A stretch of DNA of 36,532 nt, taken from the NCBI GenBank assembly GCA_947629245.1, contig CANRDC010000021.1, positions 1 through 36,532 of the forward strand, given 5' to 3'. The notes beneath the pieces were generated by a model. It had not been told where the DNA came from. It worked only from the letters and a program-made list of their open reading frames with translations, and made no database searches. The stretch comes from an uncultured Oscillospiraceae bacterium. Lineage in GTDB: Bacteria; Bacillota; Clostridia; Oscillospirales; Oscillospiraceae. Of the stretch, positions 24,351-32,452 are shown piece by piece; the stretch's first letter is position 1, and the number at the start of each line of letters is the position of its first letter. Position numbers and translations under genes: made by a program.

Positions 24351-24386
24351 AGAGCCTGCCTCTCCGGGATCGGAGAGGCAGGCTCT
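24351..24386. terminator. 15-bp perfect hairpin between convergent genes
   Basis: Positions 24351-24365 pair perfectly with 24372-24386 across a 6-nt loop. It lies 29 nt after the DUF362 stop and 33 nt before the end of the convergent HTH gene. T runs are weak on both sides, but the position suits a shared, bidirectional terminator. Confidence 0.7.
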
Positions 24387-24418
24387 GTGCTTTCAATATC
24401 CGGCCCGTCACGCGGGCC

Positions 24419-24634
24419 CTATGCTTCATCCTTCTGATACTCCAACACATCCCCCGGCTGACAGTCCAGGGCCTCGCATATGGCCGCCAGGGTGGAGAAG
24501 CGTACGGCGGTGACCCGGTTGTTCTTGAGCTTGGAGAGATTCACGTTGGATATGCCCACCCGCTCCGCCAGCTCGTTCAGACTCATCTTCCGGTCCGCCA
24601 TCACCCGGTCCAGCCGCAATATGATCTGTCCCAT
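24419..24634 (-). CDS. YozG-type small XRE/HTH regulator
   Basis: A 71-residue DNA-binding protein that is almost only a helix-turn-helix domain (MSLNELAERVGISNVNLSKL). It closes with GDVLEYQKDEA, a typical ending of this group. The start at MGQIILRLDRV was chosen because it lies 1 nt after the stop of the upstream DUF2975 gene; an in-frame ATG 21 nt further up is inside that gene. DUF2975-YozG pairs are common in Firmicutes, and the regulator usually controls its own operon. The palindrome at 25282-25298 is a likely target. Confidence 0.9.
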   Translation of the reverse strand: MGQIILRLDRVMADRKMSLNELAERVGISNVNLSKLKNNRVTAVRFSTLAAICEALDCQPGDVLEYQKDEA

Positions 24635-24635
24635 A

Positions 24636-25196
24636 TCACAAAAGCCCCGCCACATCGTCCTCCAGCTTCACGCCGTAGGCGAATATCCGGCTCAGGGCCA
24701 GGATGATAACGCCCATAATGACGCCGGACGCATCGACCTTAAACGAATAACCGGGCCAGTACATGATATAGGCCAGAAGACTTACCGCCCACGTCACCAG
24801 GGGGGCTGCGATGACCAGCCAGCCGATCTGCCGGACTTTGTCCACCACAGGCCTCTGAAAGGGCGTACCGCCATGGCAGAGCCTGATGACCTGTCCCAGA
24901 CGGCGGAAGGCAAGCGCTCCCAGCACCAACGTGGCCGCGCCGCCCACGGCCATCAGCGCCTGCAGGCCAGCGTCAAAGCCCGTCTGGCCGGTGACCGCCA
25001 TATTGAGGCCGCCCATGAAGCCATACTGGACCAACTGGGAGGACATGGCCTCGCCCGTCGGCTCATACAGACCGGAAAACCAGTCCGGCTCCAGGAGCAC
25101 CCAAACCGCCATGAACAGACACAGGGCCGCGCCAAACCATTGCAGCGCCTCCAGCACCCGGACCGCGATATACCCCGCCTTTGCTTTTCCCTTCAT
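24636..25196 (-). CDS. DUF2975 family membrane protein
   Basis: A 186-residue protein with four predicted transmembrane segments (for example LQWFGAALCLFMAVWVLL and IGWLVIAAPLVTWAVSLLAY). It contains the PFQRPVVDKVRQIG loop found in DUF2975 proteins. The start at MKGKAKAGY is fixed by GGAGGT 7 nt upstream; the longer frame reaching 25277 would run through the promoter. It is transcribed with the YozG-type regulator that follows. The molecular role of DUF2975 is not known to me. Confidence 0.88.
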   Translation of the reverse strand: MKGKAKAGYIAVRVLEALQWFGAALCLFMAVWVLLEPDWFSGLYEPTGEAMSSQLVQYGFMGGLNMAVTGQTGFDAGLQALMAVGGAATLVLGALAFRRLGQVIRLCHGGTPFQRPVVDKVRQIGWLVIAAPLVTWAVSLLAYIMYWPGYSFKVDASGVIMGVIILALSRIFAYGVKLEDDVAGLL

Positions 25197-25245
25197 TCCG
25201 ATACCTCCATCAAGATAGAATACATCACCCCGGAGCGACGGTATC

Positions 25246-25274
25246 AGGATAGCACGGAAATTTTCGTTTGTCAA
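25246..25274 (-). promoter_or_regulatory. Promoter of the DUF2975-YozG operon
   Basis: On the minus strand, a perfect TTGACA (25269-25274) and TATCCT (25246-25251) have a 17-nt spacer. The leader is about 45 nt. It lies directly downstream of the tandem terminators at 25327-25382, so it is insulated from the SLH gene. Confidence 0.8.
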
Positions 25275-25281
25275 CAAATTT

Positions 25282-25298
25282 TTAACGTATTACGATAA
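25282..25298 (-). promoter_or_regulatory. Operator candidate upstream of the DUF2975 promoter
   Basis: The 17-bp sequence TTAACGTATTACGATAA is a near-perfect palindrome: half-sites TTA-n-CGTA and TACG-n-TAA around a central base. It lies 7 bp upstream of the -35 box. Position and symmetry suit binding of a dimeric HTH protein, most simply the co-encoded regulator. Confidence 0.5.
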
Positions 25299-25326
25299 AC
25301 TTTATTCGTTTGGGATAAAATAAGAA

Positions 25327-25342
25327 GGCGGCACACGCCGCC
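25327..25342 (-). terminator. Second (distal) terminator of the SLH-protein gene
   Basis: GGCGGC and GCCGCC pair across a 4-nt loop. On the minus strand they are followed by TTCTTATTTT. It lies about 15 nt after the first terminator and forms a tandem stop before the DUF2975 promoter. Confidence 0.7.
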
Positions 25343-25357
25343 CTCGCGCAAGAAAGG

Positions 25358-25382
25358 CCCTCCGGACCGTGGGTCCGGAGGG
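25358..25382. terminator. First terminator of the SLH-protein gene
   Basis: An 11-bp perfect stem (25358-25368 with 25372-25382) has a 3-nt loop. It lies 17 nt after the stop codon on minus and is followed by CCTTTCTT there. On the plus strand it is followed by TTTT, so it may work in both directions. Confidence 0.78.
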
Positions 25383-25398
25383 TTTTCATGTATTCATT

Positions 25399-27669
25399 TC
25401 ACCGGTCCATGAACCGGTACAGCATCTCCGCCGCGGCGGCGCGGGTGACGGGCTCGCCGGGCTTCGACGTATCCATGCCCAAGGCCTTGGCGATGGCCTC
25501 ATAGCCCTCGTCGGCCTTGTCGTTCAAAAGCCTTGCCGCGTCGCCGTAGCGGGACGCGCACAGCAGCATGCGGATGAACTCCATCCGGGTCACGGTCCCG
25601 TCCGGCTCCCAGTCCTCCGCCGTCACGAACCCCCGCCAGCAGGCCCGCTCCAGCAGATCGCCGTCCTCCGTCTCAGCCGGAACGGTCTCCCCGTCCGCCT
25701 GGAGCAGCAGCGTGGCCGCCTCCCGCATGGTGAGCTCCGCCTCCGGCAGGAAGCTGCCGCCGTCAAAGCCGATGCCCGCCTGAGCCAGCGCCTCGATCTG
25801 CTCCGCCTGGGACACGTCCTCCAGATCGTCGTAGTCGAACACGCGCCAGGCCTGCTCGTCCTCCACTGTCACCGCCTCGCCGGTGACGCCGTCCACGCCC
25901 AGCACCCTGTCCGCGCCGTCGTAATAGTAGCCCAGCCGCAGCTCCTCCACATAGGTGTAGCCCTGCTCCAGCAGATCCGCATATACGGCGTTCTCCGCCA
26001 GGGTGATGTCCACCGGCCAGGCCACATAGCCCAGCGTCACGTCCAGCGCCTTGGTATAGGCGCTCGCCGCCTCTTTGGCGGTCACCGGCTCCTCGGCGGC
26101 GCCGAACTTCACGTCCTCCCAGCGGCAGGTGAACGCATCCACCGTGCCGGAAGCGGGGTTCACGGTCACGGACAGATAGTTGTCGGGATAAAAATATCCC
26201 TCGTGGACCTGGGCGTATGTGACGGCGTCCCCCTCGTTATAGCCCTTGAGGGTGCAAAGCTCCGTCTCCTTCGCCAGCTCCGGCGCCGCCAGGGACAGGA
26301 AGTTCTCCGCCGCCCGGTCCCGCACCGCCTGGGTCATGGTCACCTCCGGGTCCTTCTCCCAGAGCGGATAGGTGGTATGCACGCTCTTGAGCGCGCCGTT
26401 CTTGGCGTTGACGGTGATGTACTTATAGATGACGAGCTCCAGCTCCATACCAGCCGACAGGTCGTATCCGCCGACGGTATAGCCGTACAGCTCTTCCCTG
26501 GTCATGGGCGCGGTGTACCGCAGGGCGGCCGTCACATCGCCGGTGTCGCCGTCCATGGAATAGGAGCAAAGCTGCATCGTAAACGGGTCCAGGCCCAGGG
26601 CGGTCAGTCCCCGGAGGGACGCGTCGATCTCGTCCTGGCTCATCACGTCGCCGTAATTGTCGATGGACGCGATCTCCATCTCCGTCAGGGCCGGTCCGGC
26701 GTCGTCCATGGCCATGGTCTCTTCCGCCGCGGCGTCCCGCGCATACATGCCGACTCCGCCGGTCCCGCCGCCTATGGTCTCATAGAGCGCGTCCATATCC
26801 ACCGCCTCGCCGGACTGGGCGTCCACCACGGTGGTTGGCCCCACCGGCACGTACCGGAGGCTGGCATGGCCCTCGCCGTCGGACACATACTGGAGCTCCA
26901 GCTCCACCGCCCCGGCCAGGCCCTTGGCGCCGACCGTCTTGTCCACAGCCGCCTCCGCTTTGGGGAGCTCGCCCACATAGCCGCCGTAGCTGTCGCTGCG
27001 GTAGAAGGAGGTCAGGCCCGTCCCGTCGATGCACAGGGCGAAGGTCACCGGGCTGGGCAGACCGTTTTTCTCCACGACGCCGGAGAAGCGGTAATTGCCC
27101 TTTGTGCCGAGGACGGTGGCTACGCTGTCCACCCGGCCTGTCTCCGGCTCCGTGAACAGCCGGGCAAGCCACTGCTCAGCCTGCTCTTCCGCCTCGGCCC
27201 TCGTCGGGGCCGGGAAGGCCGGGTCGAAGCCGTAAAACCGGTCCGTGTCGCCGCTGTCGTTCCAGAAGTTGGCGCTCAGCACCGTCCCGTCCTCCCGGAC
27301 ATCCACGTTCAGCCGCCGGGCGTCATCCGACCAGCTCAGGCTCCAGTAGGGCGTCACGCCGTCGTAAAAGTCGTTGGTAAGCTCCGTATAGCCGTCGTCG
27401 ATCCGCAGCGTCTTTTTCACCTGCCGGACCAGCTCCGCGAGATCCGCATCCATCCCCGCGGCGGCCTCTTCCTCTGCGGCGGCCTCTTCCTCCGCCGCCT
27501 CCGCCGGGGCGTCGTCTCCCTCGTCGGCCTGCACGGGCTCGTCCGGCTCCCACAGGACCACCTCGGGCGTCTGGCCGGTCTCCTCCTCCGGCTCCTCCGC
27601 CGCCGCAGCCGGTACGGACAGGCTCACCGCCAGAAGCGCGGCCAGAAATAACGCTGTCATCCGCTTCAT
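25399..27669 (-). CDS. Exported YcdB/YcdC-repeat protein with C-terminal SLH-like domains
   Basis: A 756-residue secreted protein with a signal peptide (MKRMTALFLAALLAVSLSVP..AAAA). An acidic Glu/Ala linker follows at residues about 25-75. Two long beta-rich repeats resemble YcdB/YcdC domains, for example the WSLSWSDDARRLNVDVREDG region. Two to three S-layer homology-like segments at about 610-756 (MREAATLLLQAD, VTRMEFIRMLL, VTRAAAAEMLYRFMD) should hold it on the cell wall. AAAGGAGC precedes the chosen ATG; the longer frame to 27939 runs through a hairpin region and was rejected. The role is unknown; cell-surface attachment is likely. Confidence 0.85.
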   Translation of the reverse strand: MKRMTALFLAALLAVSLSVPAAAAEEPEEETGQTPEVVLWEPDEPVQADEGDDAPAEAAEEEAAAEEEAAAGMDADLAELVRQVKKTLRIDDGYTELTNDFYDGVTPYWSLSWSDDARRLNVDVREDGTVLSANFWNDSGDTDRFYGFDPAFPAPTRAEAEEQAEQWLARLFTEPETGRVDSVATVLGTKGNYRFSGVVEKNGLPSPVTFALCIDGTGLTSFYRSDSYGGYVGELPKAEAAVDKTVGAKGLAGAVELELQYVSDGEGHASLRYVPVGPTTVVDAQSGEAVDMDALYETIGGGTGGVGMYARDAAAEETMAMDDAGPALTEMEIASIDNYGDVMSQDEIDASLRGLTALGLDPFTMQLCSYSMDGDTGDVTAALRYTAPMTREELYGYTVGGYDLSAGMELELVIYKYITVNAKNGALKSVHTTYPLWEKDPEVTMTQAVRDRAAENFLSLAAPELAKETELCTLKGYNEGDAVTYAQVHEGYFYPDNYLSVTVNPASGTVDAFTCRWEDVKFGAAEEPVTAKEAASAYTKALDVTLGYVAWPVDITLAENAVYADLLEQGYTYVEELRLGYYYDGADRVLGVDGVTGEAVTVEDEQAWRVFDYDDLEDVSQAEQIEALAQAGIGFDGGSFLPEAELTMREAATLLLQADGETVPAETEDGDLLERACWRGFVTAEDWEPDGTVTRMEFIRMLLCASRYGDAARLLNDKADEGYEAIAKALGMDTSKPGEPVTRAAAAEMLYRFMDR

Positions 27670-27766
27670 GATCTTGCTCCTTTCACTATTGGTCGATGTC
27701 TCTTGGACGTACGGCGGGCAATAAAGTTCCCGCGCTTTTCCGCTTTTTGTCTTTTCTCTTACCGCC

Positions 27767-27794
27767 AGTATATCACAGCCCGCCCCGCCGGCAA
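27767..27794 (-). promoter_or_regulatory. Promoter of the SLH-protein gene
   Basis: On the minus strand, TTGCCG (27789-27794) and TATACT (27767-27772) are 16 nt apart. The leader is about 95 nt. The promoter lies at the edge of the hairpin-rich element at 27839-27989. Confidence 0.6.
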
Positions 27795-27838
27795 GCGTTC
27801 GCCGTCGAACCTCGTCGATGCACGCCTGCCAGGTCTCC

Positions 27839-27989
27839 CTTTGCCGCATGGCGGCAAAGCTCGAATGGCGGCGGCATCTCCTCTCCCCAAAAGGCTGGCG
27901 AGCCTTTTGGGGACCCCAGGGCCCGCGAATGGAATTCACTTTCCCCTCGCAGTTTATATCTGCACTGTCAAAAACTCGTTATTTGACAG
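27839..27989. repeat. Chain of hairpins, possible dispersed palindromic element
   Basis: There are three strong hairpins in a row. A 9-bp perfect stem lies at 27839-27859. A 12-bp perfect stem with tetraloop lies at 27885-27912. An 8-bp stem at 27965-27989 includes the MFS stop codon. A short GCAG/CTGC stem lies at 27949-27963. No gene is credible here, although frames stay open on both strands. The dense symmetrical structure resembles intergenic palindromic repeats of gut Clostridia. Whether it is repeated elsewhere in the genome cannot be seen in this window. Confidence 0.6.
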
Positions 27990-29151
27990 GCTCGCTCCTC
28001 ACGCCCAGGACCATCACCAGCGCCCCGGCGCAGGCGCACGCTGCGGTCACCGCCAGGGCGGCGTGCAGGCCGAACCGGTCGATGAGCACGCCCCCGAGCC
28101 CGGAGGCGCACACGCTGCCCGCGGTGCACATGGCCGTCACATAGGCTTGGGCCCGGTTGGCGTCACCGGGGCCGGACATCTCCCCGGCATAGCGCACCGA
28201 GGCCGGGATGAACAGGGCGAAGGCGACCAGTTGAAAGCTCATGCCGCCGTACAGGGCCCCCAGGGACCCGGCGCCCATCACCAGCAGATTCTTCACCGCG
28301 AAAAACACCGCCGCGAACCGCAGCATCCCCCCGCAGGAAAACCGCCGCAGCAGCCGCTCGAACAAAAACATCGTGGGCAGCTCCAGCACCGCCGCGTACA
28401 TGGTCAGCAGCCCCATGTCCCCGTCGTCTCCGCCCACGCCCCGGACGATCTGGAGCGTGTAGCCCGACTGGAAGGAGTGGCCGAAATACAGCAGCGCCGA
28501 CGCCAGCAGCAGCGCCCGGAAGCTCCTCTGCCGGAGCACGCCCCCGGCCCGGCCCTCCTTTGGGCCGCCCCGGTCCGCCGCCGGAGCGGGCGTCCCCGCC
28601 GAGGCGAACCAGACCATGAGTCCCGCCATCAGCACGGCGGCGACGAGCCCGGACAGGGGCACCACATTCTCCCCCGCCCGGCGGATGAGGCCCCCCAGCA
28701 CCGCCGCCAGCAGTCCGTAGGCCAGCGACCCCACCGCCCGGCATATGCCGAAGGGCACCGCCGTGCCCAGCCGCTCTATGTAAAAGGCGAAGGCGTTCAC
28801 CAGCGGCTGGAGCATGATGACCAGCGTCAGAAAAAGGCAGTATACCGCCGTGACGGCGGGACCATTTCCCGGCAGGAGCGCCACCGCCAGCGCCGCCAGT
28901 CCCACCGCCCCGGCGGACCCGGCTATCACGGCCACCGGCGCCCGGGCCGTTCTGTCCGCCAGCGCCGCCGCCACCGGCTGGAGCAGCAGCCCCAGGATAT
29001 AGCCCGCCGCCACGATGGCCCCCAGCTGGCTGTTGGAATATCCGCGCCCCAGCAAAAAGTTGGAGGAGAAGGAATAGGCCAGACAGCACAGCATCCAGTA
29101 AACGCCGTTCAGCGCCCCATAGGCGCCTTTCAGGCTCCCGGCCGCCTTCAT
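27979..29151 (-). CDS. Major facilitator superfamily permease
   Basis: A 390-residue, 12-helix membrane transporter resembling the MFS_1-like/LacY-type group. The N-terminal half shows the family loop LADRTARAPVAVI after helix 2. The symmetric second half contains LIDRFGLHAALAV. The start (MKAAGSLKG) overlaps the stop codon of the upstream TIGR04255 gene by ATGA; the longer frame to 29388 lies inside that gene. The tight coupling makes co-expression certain if the promoter at 29955-29983 is used. The substrate is unknown. Confidence 0.87.
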   Translation of the reverse strand: MKAAGSLKGAYGALNGVYWMLCCLAYSFSSNFLLGRGYSNSQLGAIVAAGYILGLLLQPVAAALADRTARAPVAVIAGSAGAVGLAALAVALLPGNGPAVTAVYCLFLTLVIMLQPLVNAFAFYIERLGTAVPFGICRAVGSLAYGLLAAVLGGLIRRAGENVVPLSGLVAAVLMAGLMVWFASAGTPAPAADRGGPKEGRAGGVLRQRSFRALLLASALLYFGHSFQSGYTLQIVRGVGGDDGDMGLLTMYAAVLELPTMFLFERLLRRFSCGGMLRFAAVFFAVKNLLVMGAGSLGALYGGMSFQLVAFALFIPASVRYAGEMSGPGDANRAQAYVTAMCTAGSVCASGLGGVLIDRFGLHAALAVTAACACAGALVMVLGVRSEPVK

Positions 29152-29918
29152 CCCATATTCATCCGGGCCCGCAGCGCGTCCGTGACAGCCGCCTCGAACA
29201 CCTGGCAGGCCGCCGCGTGGTAGTCGTCCAGCTTGGCAGGCACCACGTCCGGCCCCAGATCGCCCTGACAGTAGGCGTCTACGTCCAGCACGAACTCCCG
29301 CCGCCGGTTGGGGCGGGGATACTCCCCGTTGAAGATGCCGTAGCGGATGGTGGCCCGGTCCGTGCCGTAATTGAGCTCCGTGGTGCACATATGCCGGGCC
29401 AGGGCCCCGTCGTTGGCCGCGAAGCGAAGGCCGCCCAGCAGAAGCGGGTTAACATAATGCTCCCAAAAATCGGCGCCCAATCCCGGTCCCGCATCGGCCT
29501 CCGGCAGTTTTATCTCGTTAACATAACGCATACCCAGCCGCCGGATGCGAAGGCCGGGGAACTGCGCCGCCAGCGCCTCCGTCAGCGCCAGGAGATCCTC
29601 CCGCAGCGGTCTGTAGCCCTCGTACTGCCGCTGGGCCACGAACACATACTCGCTGCACACGGCGGCATGGACGGTCCGTCCCGCCGTCCAGAAATTGTGC
29701 TCCTGGAAATTGATGGTCCTGGTGTCCCGCACCGGGCCCTGGGGCGTTTTCTGCACCCGCACCTCGGTCCGGGACCGGTTGAGGCTGGTCCGCTCCGGGT
29801 AATCCTCCAGCGCGGACAAAACGCCCTCCGGCAGCTGGCCCGCGATGGGCGCCGTACCGGCGGCAAAGTCCGCCCGCAGCACCACCTGGGTGATAAAATC
29901 TCTCGCGTATTGGGGCAT
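29148..29918 (-). CDS. TIGR04255 family protein
   Basis: A 256-residue cytosolic protein of a sporadically distributed family of unknown function. Recognisable parts include the N-terminal FITQVVLRADF strand, RRLGMRYVNEI in the middle, and a closing segment LDDYHAAACQVFEAAVTDAL. That last segment resembles the usual lid helix (LD..H......F...IT). The start MPQYARDFI was chosen because the family begins here and an AAAGGCGG stretch precedes it. It is followed by the coupled MFS gene. Nothing in the sequence indicates an enzymatic role. Confidence 0.78.
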   Translation of the reverse strand: MPQYARDFITQVVLRADFAAGTAPIAGQLPEGVLSALEDYPERTSLNRSRTEVRVQKTPQGPVRDTRTINFQEHNFWTAGRTVHAAVCSEYVFVAQRQYEGYRPLREDLLALTEALAAQFPGLRIRRLGMRYVNEIKLPEADAGPGLGADFWEHYVNPLLLGGLRFAANDGALARHMCTTELNYGTDRATIRYGIFNGEYPRPNRRREFVLDVDAYCQGDLGPDVVPAKLDDYHAAACQVFEAAVTDALRARMNMG

Positions 29919-29954
29919 GTGACCGCCCGCCTTTCCACCTGTGTATTCTCTTCT

Positions 29955-29983
29955 ATTATAGGCCATCCGCCCCGGAATGTAAA
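29955..29983 (-). promoter_or_regulatory. Promoter of the TIGR04255-MFS operon
   Basis: On the minus strand, TTTACA (29978-29983) and a perfect TATAAT (29955-29960) have a 17-nt spacer. The leader is about 30 nt. It is divergent from the promoter at 30040-30068. Confidence 0.78.
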
Positions 29984-30039
29984 GCCGTCTCCCCGTTGAC
30001 GCTCGGCCGTTCCGCGAACAAACGTCCCGCCGCGGCCGC

Positions 30040-30068
30040 TTGTATATTTCGGCGGCAAGAGATATAAT
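30040..30068 (+). promoter_or_regulatory. Promoter of the small secreted-protein gene
   Basis: On the plus strand, TTGTAT (30040-30045) and a perfect TATAAT (30063-30068) are 17 nt apart. They lie about 33 nt upstream of the ATG at 30102. Confidence 0.72.
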
Positions 30069-30101
30069 GGATAAAAATCATCGGATAAAGGAGGAGTTCT
30101 C

Positions 30102-30773
30102 ATGAAAAGAACACGTTATCTCGCCCTCACGCTGATCCTTATCATGGCGCTGACCGGCGCCGCCGCGCCCAGGTATGCCGACCCTCCCTCCTGGTACCGC
30201 CTTCCGGACGCGGAGCCCTCTCCTTCCCCCGACGCCGACCACCTCTTCACGGAGGACGAGCTGACCGCCGTTATGGAGCAGGCCCGGGACTTTTACATGA
30301 GCTGGTTTTATGACCGGGCCGGAGTCATCGACCCGGCCTACTCGGACAACATGGAATATCCCCCTTTTGACCCGGACGGCAATCTGCCCGTCTATCCCGT
30401 CGCGGTCCCCGATATAGAGACGTACGACGACCTGTTCGCCGCCGCGAACGTCCATTTCCACAAGGACGTCGCCGAACAGTTCCTGGAGGAGATCGGCGCT
30501 CAGGATCAGGACGGCAGGCTGTGCGTGGCCAAGAGCGACGGCCTTGGGGGCGTGGACTTCACCTGCAGTCTGACCGTGCGCCGCTCCCAGGACGGCTATG
30601 GCTTCGATCTCAGCTACGCCATGGCCGGGGACCCCCAGGCATGGGAGCAGACGCAGGTCCAGTATTGCTTCGCGGACGGCCGCTGGGCCTTTACCGGCGA
30701 GCCGGAGGACGTACACCAGTTCTTCGTCGTGCTGCTCTACGCCGCCGAGCTGGAGACCGACTTCCTGCTGTGA
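30102..30773 (+). CDS. Small exported protein of unknown function
   Basis: A 223-residue protein with a Sec signal peptide (MKRTRYLALTLILIMALTGAAA). A Pro/Ser-rich stretch (SPSPDADH) follows, then a compact alpha/beta domain. AAAGGAGGAG precedes the ATG. The ELTAVMEQARDFYMSWFY helix, the DDLFAAANVHFHKDVAEQFLEE helix and the final beta strands recall small NTF2-like or IseA-type secreted domains. I cannot confirm either. No lipobox Cys is present. It has its own promoter and no operon partner. Confidence 0.8.
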   Translation: MKRTRYLALTLILIMALTGAAAPRYADPPSWYRLPDAEPSPSPDADHLFTEDELTAVMEQARDFYMSWFYDRAGVIDPAYSDNMEYPPFDPDGNLPVYPVAVPDIETYDDLFAAANVHFHKDVAEQFLEEIGAQDQDGRLCVAKSDGLGGVDFTCSLTVRRSQDGYGFDLSYAMAGDPQAWEQTQVQYCFADGRWAFTGEPEDVHQFFVVLLYAAELETDFLL

Positions 30774-30928
30774 CCGCCCGCAAAAAGGCAAAATACGGCG
30801 GGCAGTTTCCGTCCCCGGCGGCCAACACCGACGCGGTCCGGCGGCGGCCTCAAAAGCCCTGAAAAACGACTTGTTCCGCGCGGAAAAAAGGCCGGTCGGG
30901 ACGGCGCGATATTTAGACATTTTGATGC

Positions 30929-30957
30929 TTGATTTCCCCAGTGAAACACACTATAAT
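30929..30957 (+). promoter_or_regulatory. Promoter of the cation:proton antiporter gene
   Basis: On the plus strand, TTGATT (30929-30934) and a perfect TATAAT (30952-30957) have a 17-nt spacer. The leader is about 40 nt. The preceding 30774-30928 holds no gene. Confidence 0.8.
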
Positions 30958-31004
30958 GCGGATTTGCGCGAAAGCGTCTATCAGTAAGAAATCAGGTAGA
31001 TCAA

Positions 31005-32381
31005 ATGGACATTCTTCTCTCCGTATCCGTCGCTATTCTGGCCGGTCTGCTCATGACCCGGCTCTCCCGTCTGGCCAAGCTGCCCGCCGTGACCGCCTAT
31101 CTGGTCTCCGGCGTGCTCATCGGCCCCTACTGCCTGGGCGCGCTGGGCATCAAGGACCTGGGCTTCAACAGCTTTGACCAGGTGGAGGCCCTCGGTCTGG
31201 CCTCGGACATCGCCCTGGGCTTCATCGCCTTCTCCATCGGCAGCGAGTTTCGCGTGAAGGACCTGAAGGCCATCGGCAAGCAGGCCACCGTGGTGGGCAT
31301 CGTCCAGGCCCTGGTCGCCACCGTGCTGGTGGACCTGGCCCTGTTCGTGTTCCACATGCTGCGGCCGGACATCCTGTCCGTGGCGCAGGTGCTCACGCTG
31401 GGCGCTATCGCCACCGCCACCGCCCCCGCCGCCACGCTGATGGTGGTCCGGGAGTACAAGGCCAAGGGCCCCCTGACCAGCATCCTGCTGCCGGTGGTGG
31501 CCCTGGACGACGCGGTGGGCCTGGTGGTCTTCGCCGTCAGCTTCGGCATCGCCAAGACCCTGGTGGTGGGCGATCTGGACATGATCTCCATCCTGGTCAA
31601 TCCCCTGGTGGAGATCGTCGCCTCCCTGACCCTGGGCACCGTTATGGGCTGGGTGCTGACCCAGATGGAAAAGCTCTTTAACTCCAACACCAACCGCCTG
31701 AATATGACCATCGCCTTCGTGTTCCTGACGGTGGCCCTGAGCCTGGGAGAGTTCCACATCGGCCCCGTGACCGTGGGCTTCTCCTCCCTGCTGGTGTGCA
31801 TGATGCTGGGCACCATCTTCTGCAACTGCTGCCCCCTGTCGGAGGATCTGATGTATCTGGCCGACAAGTGGTCCTCCCCGCTGCTGGCGCTGTTCTTCGT
31901 GCTGTGCGGCGCGGAGCTGGACCTGGGGGTGTTCTCCTCCGGCTCCATCGTGCTGGTGGGCGTGATCTATATCCTGTTCCGCTCGGCGGGCAAGTACCTG
32001 GGCGCCTTGGCGTCCTGCCACGCCACCCACTGCCCCCCGTCCACCTGCAAATATCTGGGCATCACCCTGCTGCCCCAGGCCGGTGTGGCGCTGGGCATGT
32101 GTACCACCGCCATGGAGCTTGGCGCCGAGGGCGCTCTCATCCGCAACATCACCCTCTTCGCCGTGCTGATCTATGAGCTGGTCGGGCCCATGATGACCAA
32201 GATGGCCCTGACCGCCGCCGGGGACATCCAGCCCATGCACGAGGACGTGAAGAACCGCCGCCAGCTGAAGCTGGCCGCCGCGGGCGAGACGGACGAGGCC
32301 CATGGCTCCGGCCGCCGGAAGTTCAAGCTCTCCGCTGCGGAGAACGTCCGGGCCACCCGCCAGAAGGCCCACCAGGGCTGA
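31005..32381 (+). CDS. Monovalent cation:proton antiporter, CPA2 family
   Basis: A 458-residue membrane antiporter exchanging Na+ or K+ for protons. About 12-13 helices end near residue 405, followed by a short charged cytoplasmic tail without an RCK domain. Core motifs are the crossing-helix segment TATAPAAT (137-144) and the ion site ALDDAVG with Asp168-Asp169. The double Asp is usual for electrogenic members. The ribosome binding site is weak (CAGGTAG). It has its own promoter and a very strong terminator, so it is monocistronic. Ion choice and regulation cannot be read from sequence. Confidence 0.92.
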   Translation: MDILLSVSVAILAGLLMTRLSRLAKLPAVTAYLVSGVLIGPYCLGALGIKDLGFNSFDQVEALGLASDIALGFIAFSIGSEFRVKDLKAIGKQATVVGIVQALVATVLVDLALFVFHMLRPDILSVAQVLTLGAIATATAPAATLMVVREYKAKGPLTSILLPVVALDDAVGLVVFAVSFGIAKTLVVGDLDMISILVNPLVEIVASLTLGTVMGWVLTQMEKLFNSNTNRLNMTIAFVFLTVALSLGEFHIGPVTVGFSSLLVCMMLGTIFCNCCPLSEDLMYLADKWSSPLLALFFVLCGAELDLGVFSSGSIVLVGVIYILFRSAGKYLGALASCHATHCPPSTCKYLGITLLPQAGVALGMCTTAMELGAEGALIRNITLFAVLIYELVGPMMTKMALTAAGDIQPMHEDVKNRRQLKLAAAGETDEAHGSGRRKFKLSAAENVRATRQKAHQG

Positions 32382-32404
32382 CGGCGGAAGCGCTCCTGAA
32401 ACAG

Positions 32405-32442
32405 ACATATCCCCTGTCCGCTTGGACAGGGGATATGTTTTT
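32405..32442. terminator. 15-bp perfect terminator hairpin after the antiporter gene
   Basis: Positions 32405-32419 pair perfectly with 32424-32438 across GCTT. T residues run from 32438 to 32442 on the plus strand. It lies between convergent genes (antiporter stop 32381, acyltransferase-like stop 32453) and may serve both. Confidence 0.92.
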
Positions 32443-32452
32443 ATCATGTTTA

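Noticed and set aside
24351..24386. Hairpin as a possible attachment site or small RNA
   Set aside because: Its place between convergent stop codons is explained by a shared terminator; no promoter or element ends are nearby.
25369..27651. A 760-codon open frame on plus, opposite the SLH protein
   Set aside because: It is an antisense shadow; the minus strand has signal peptide, YcdB and SLH-like domains and a good ribosome binding site.
27703..29223. A long plus-strand open frame through the hairpin element and MFS gene
   Set aside because: It is an antisense shadow rich in Gln/His/Arg with no start signal; the hairpins argue for non-coding sequence at its start.
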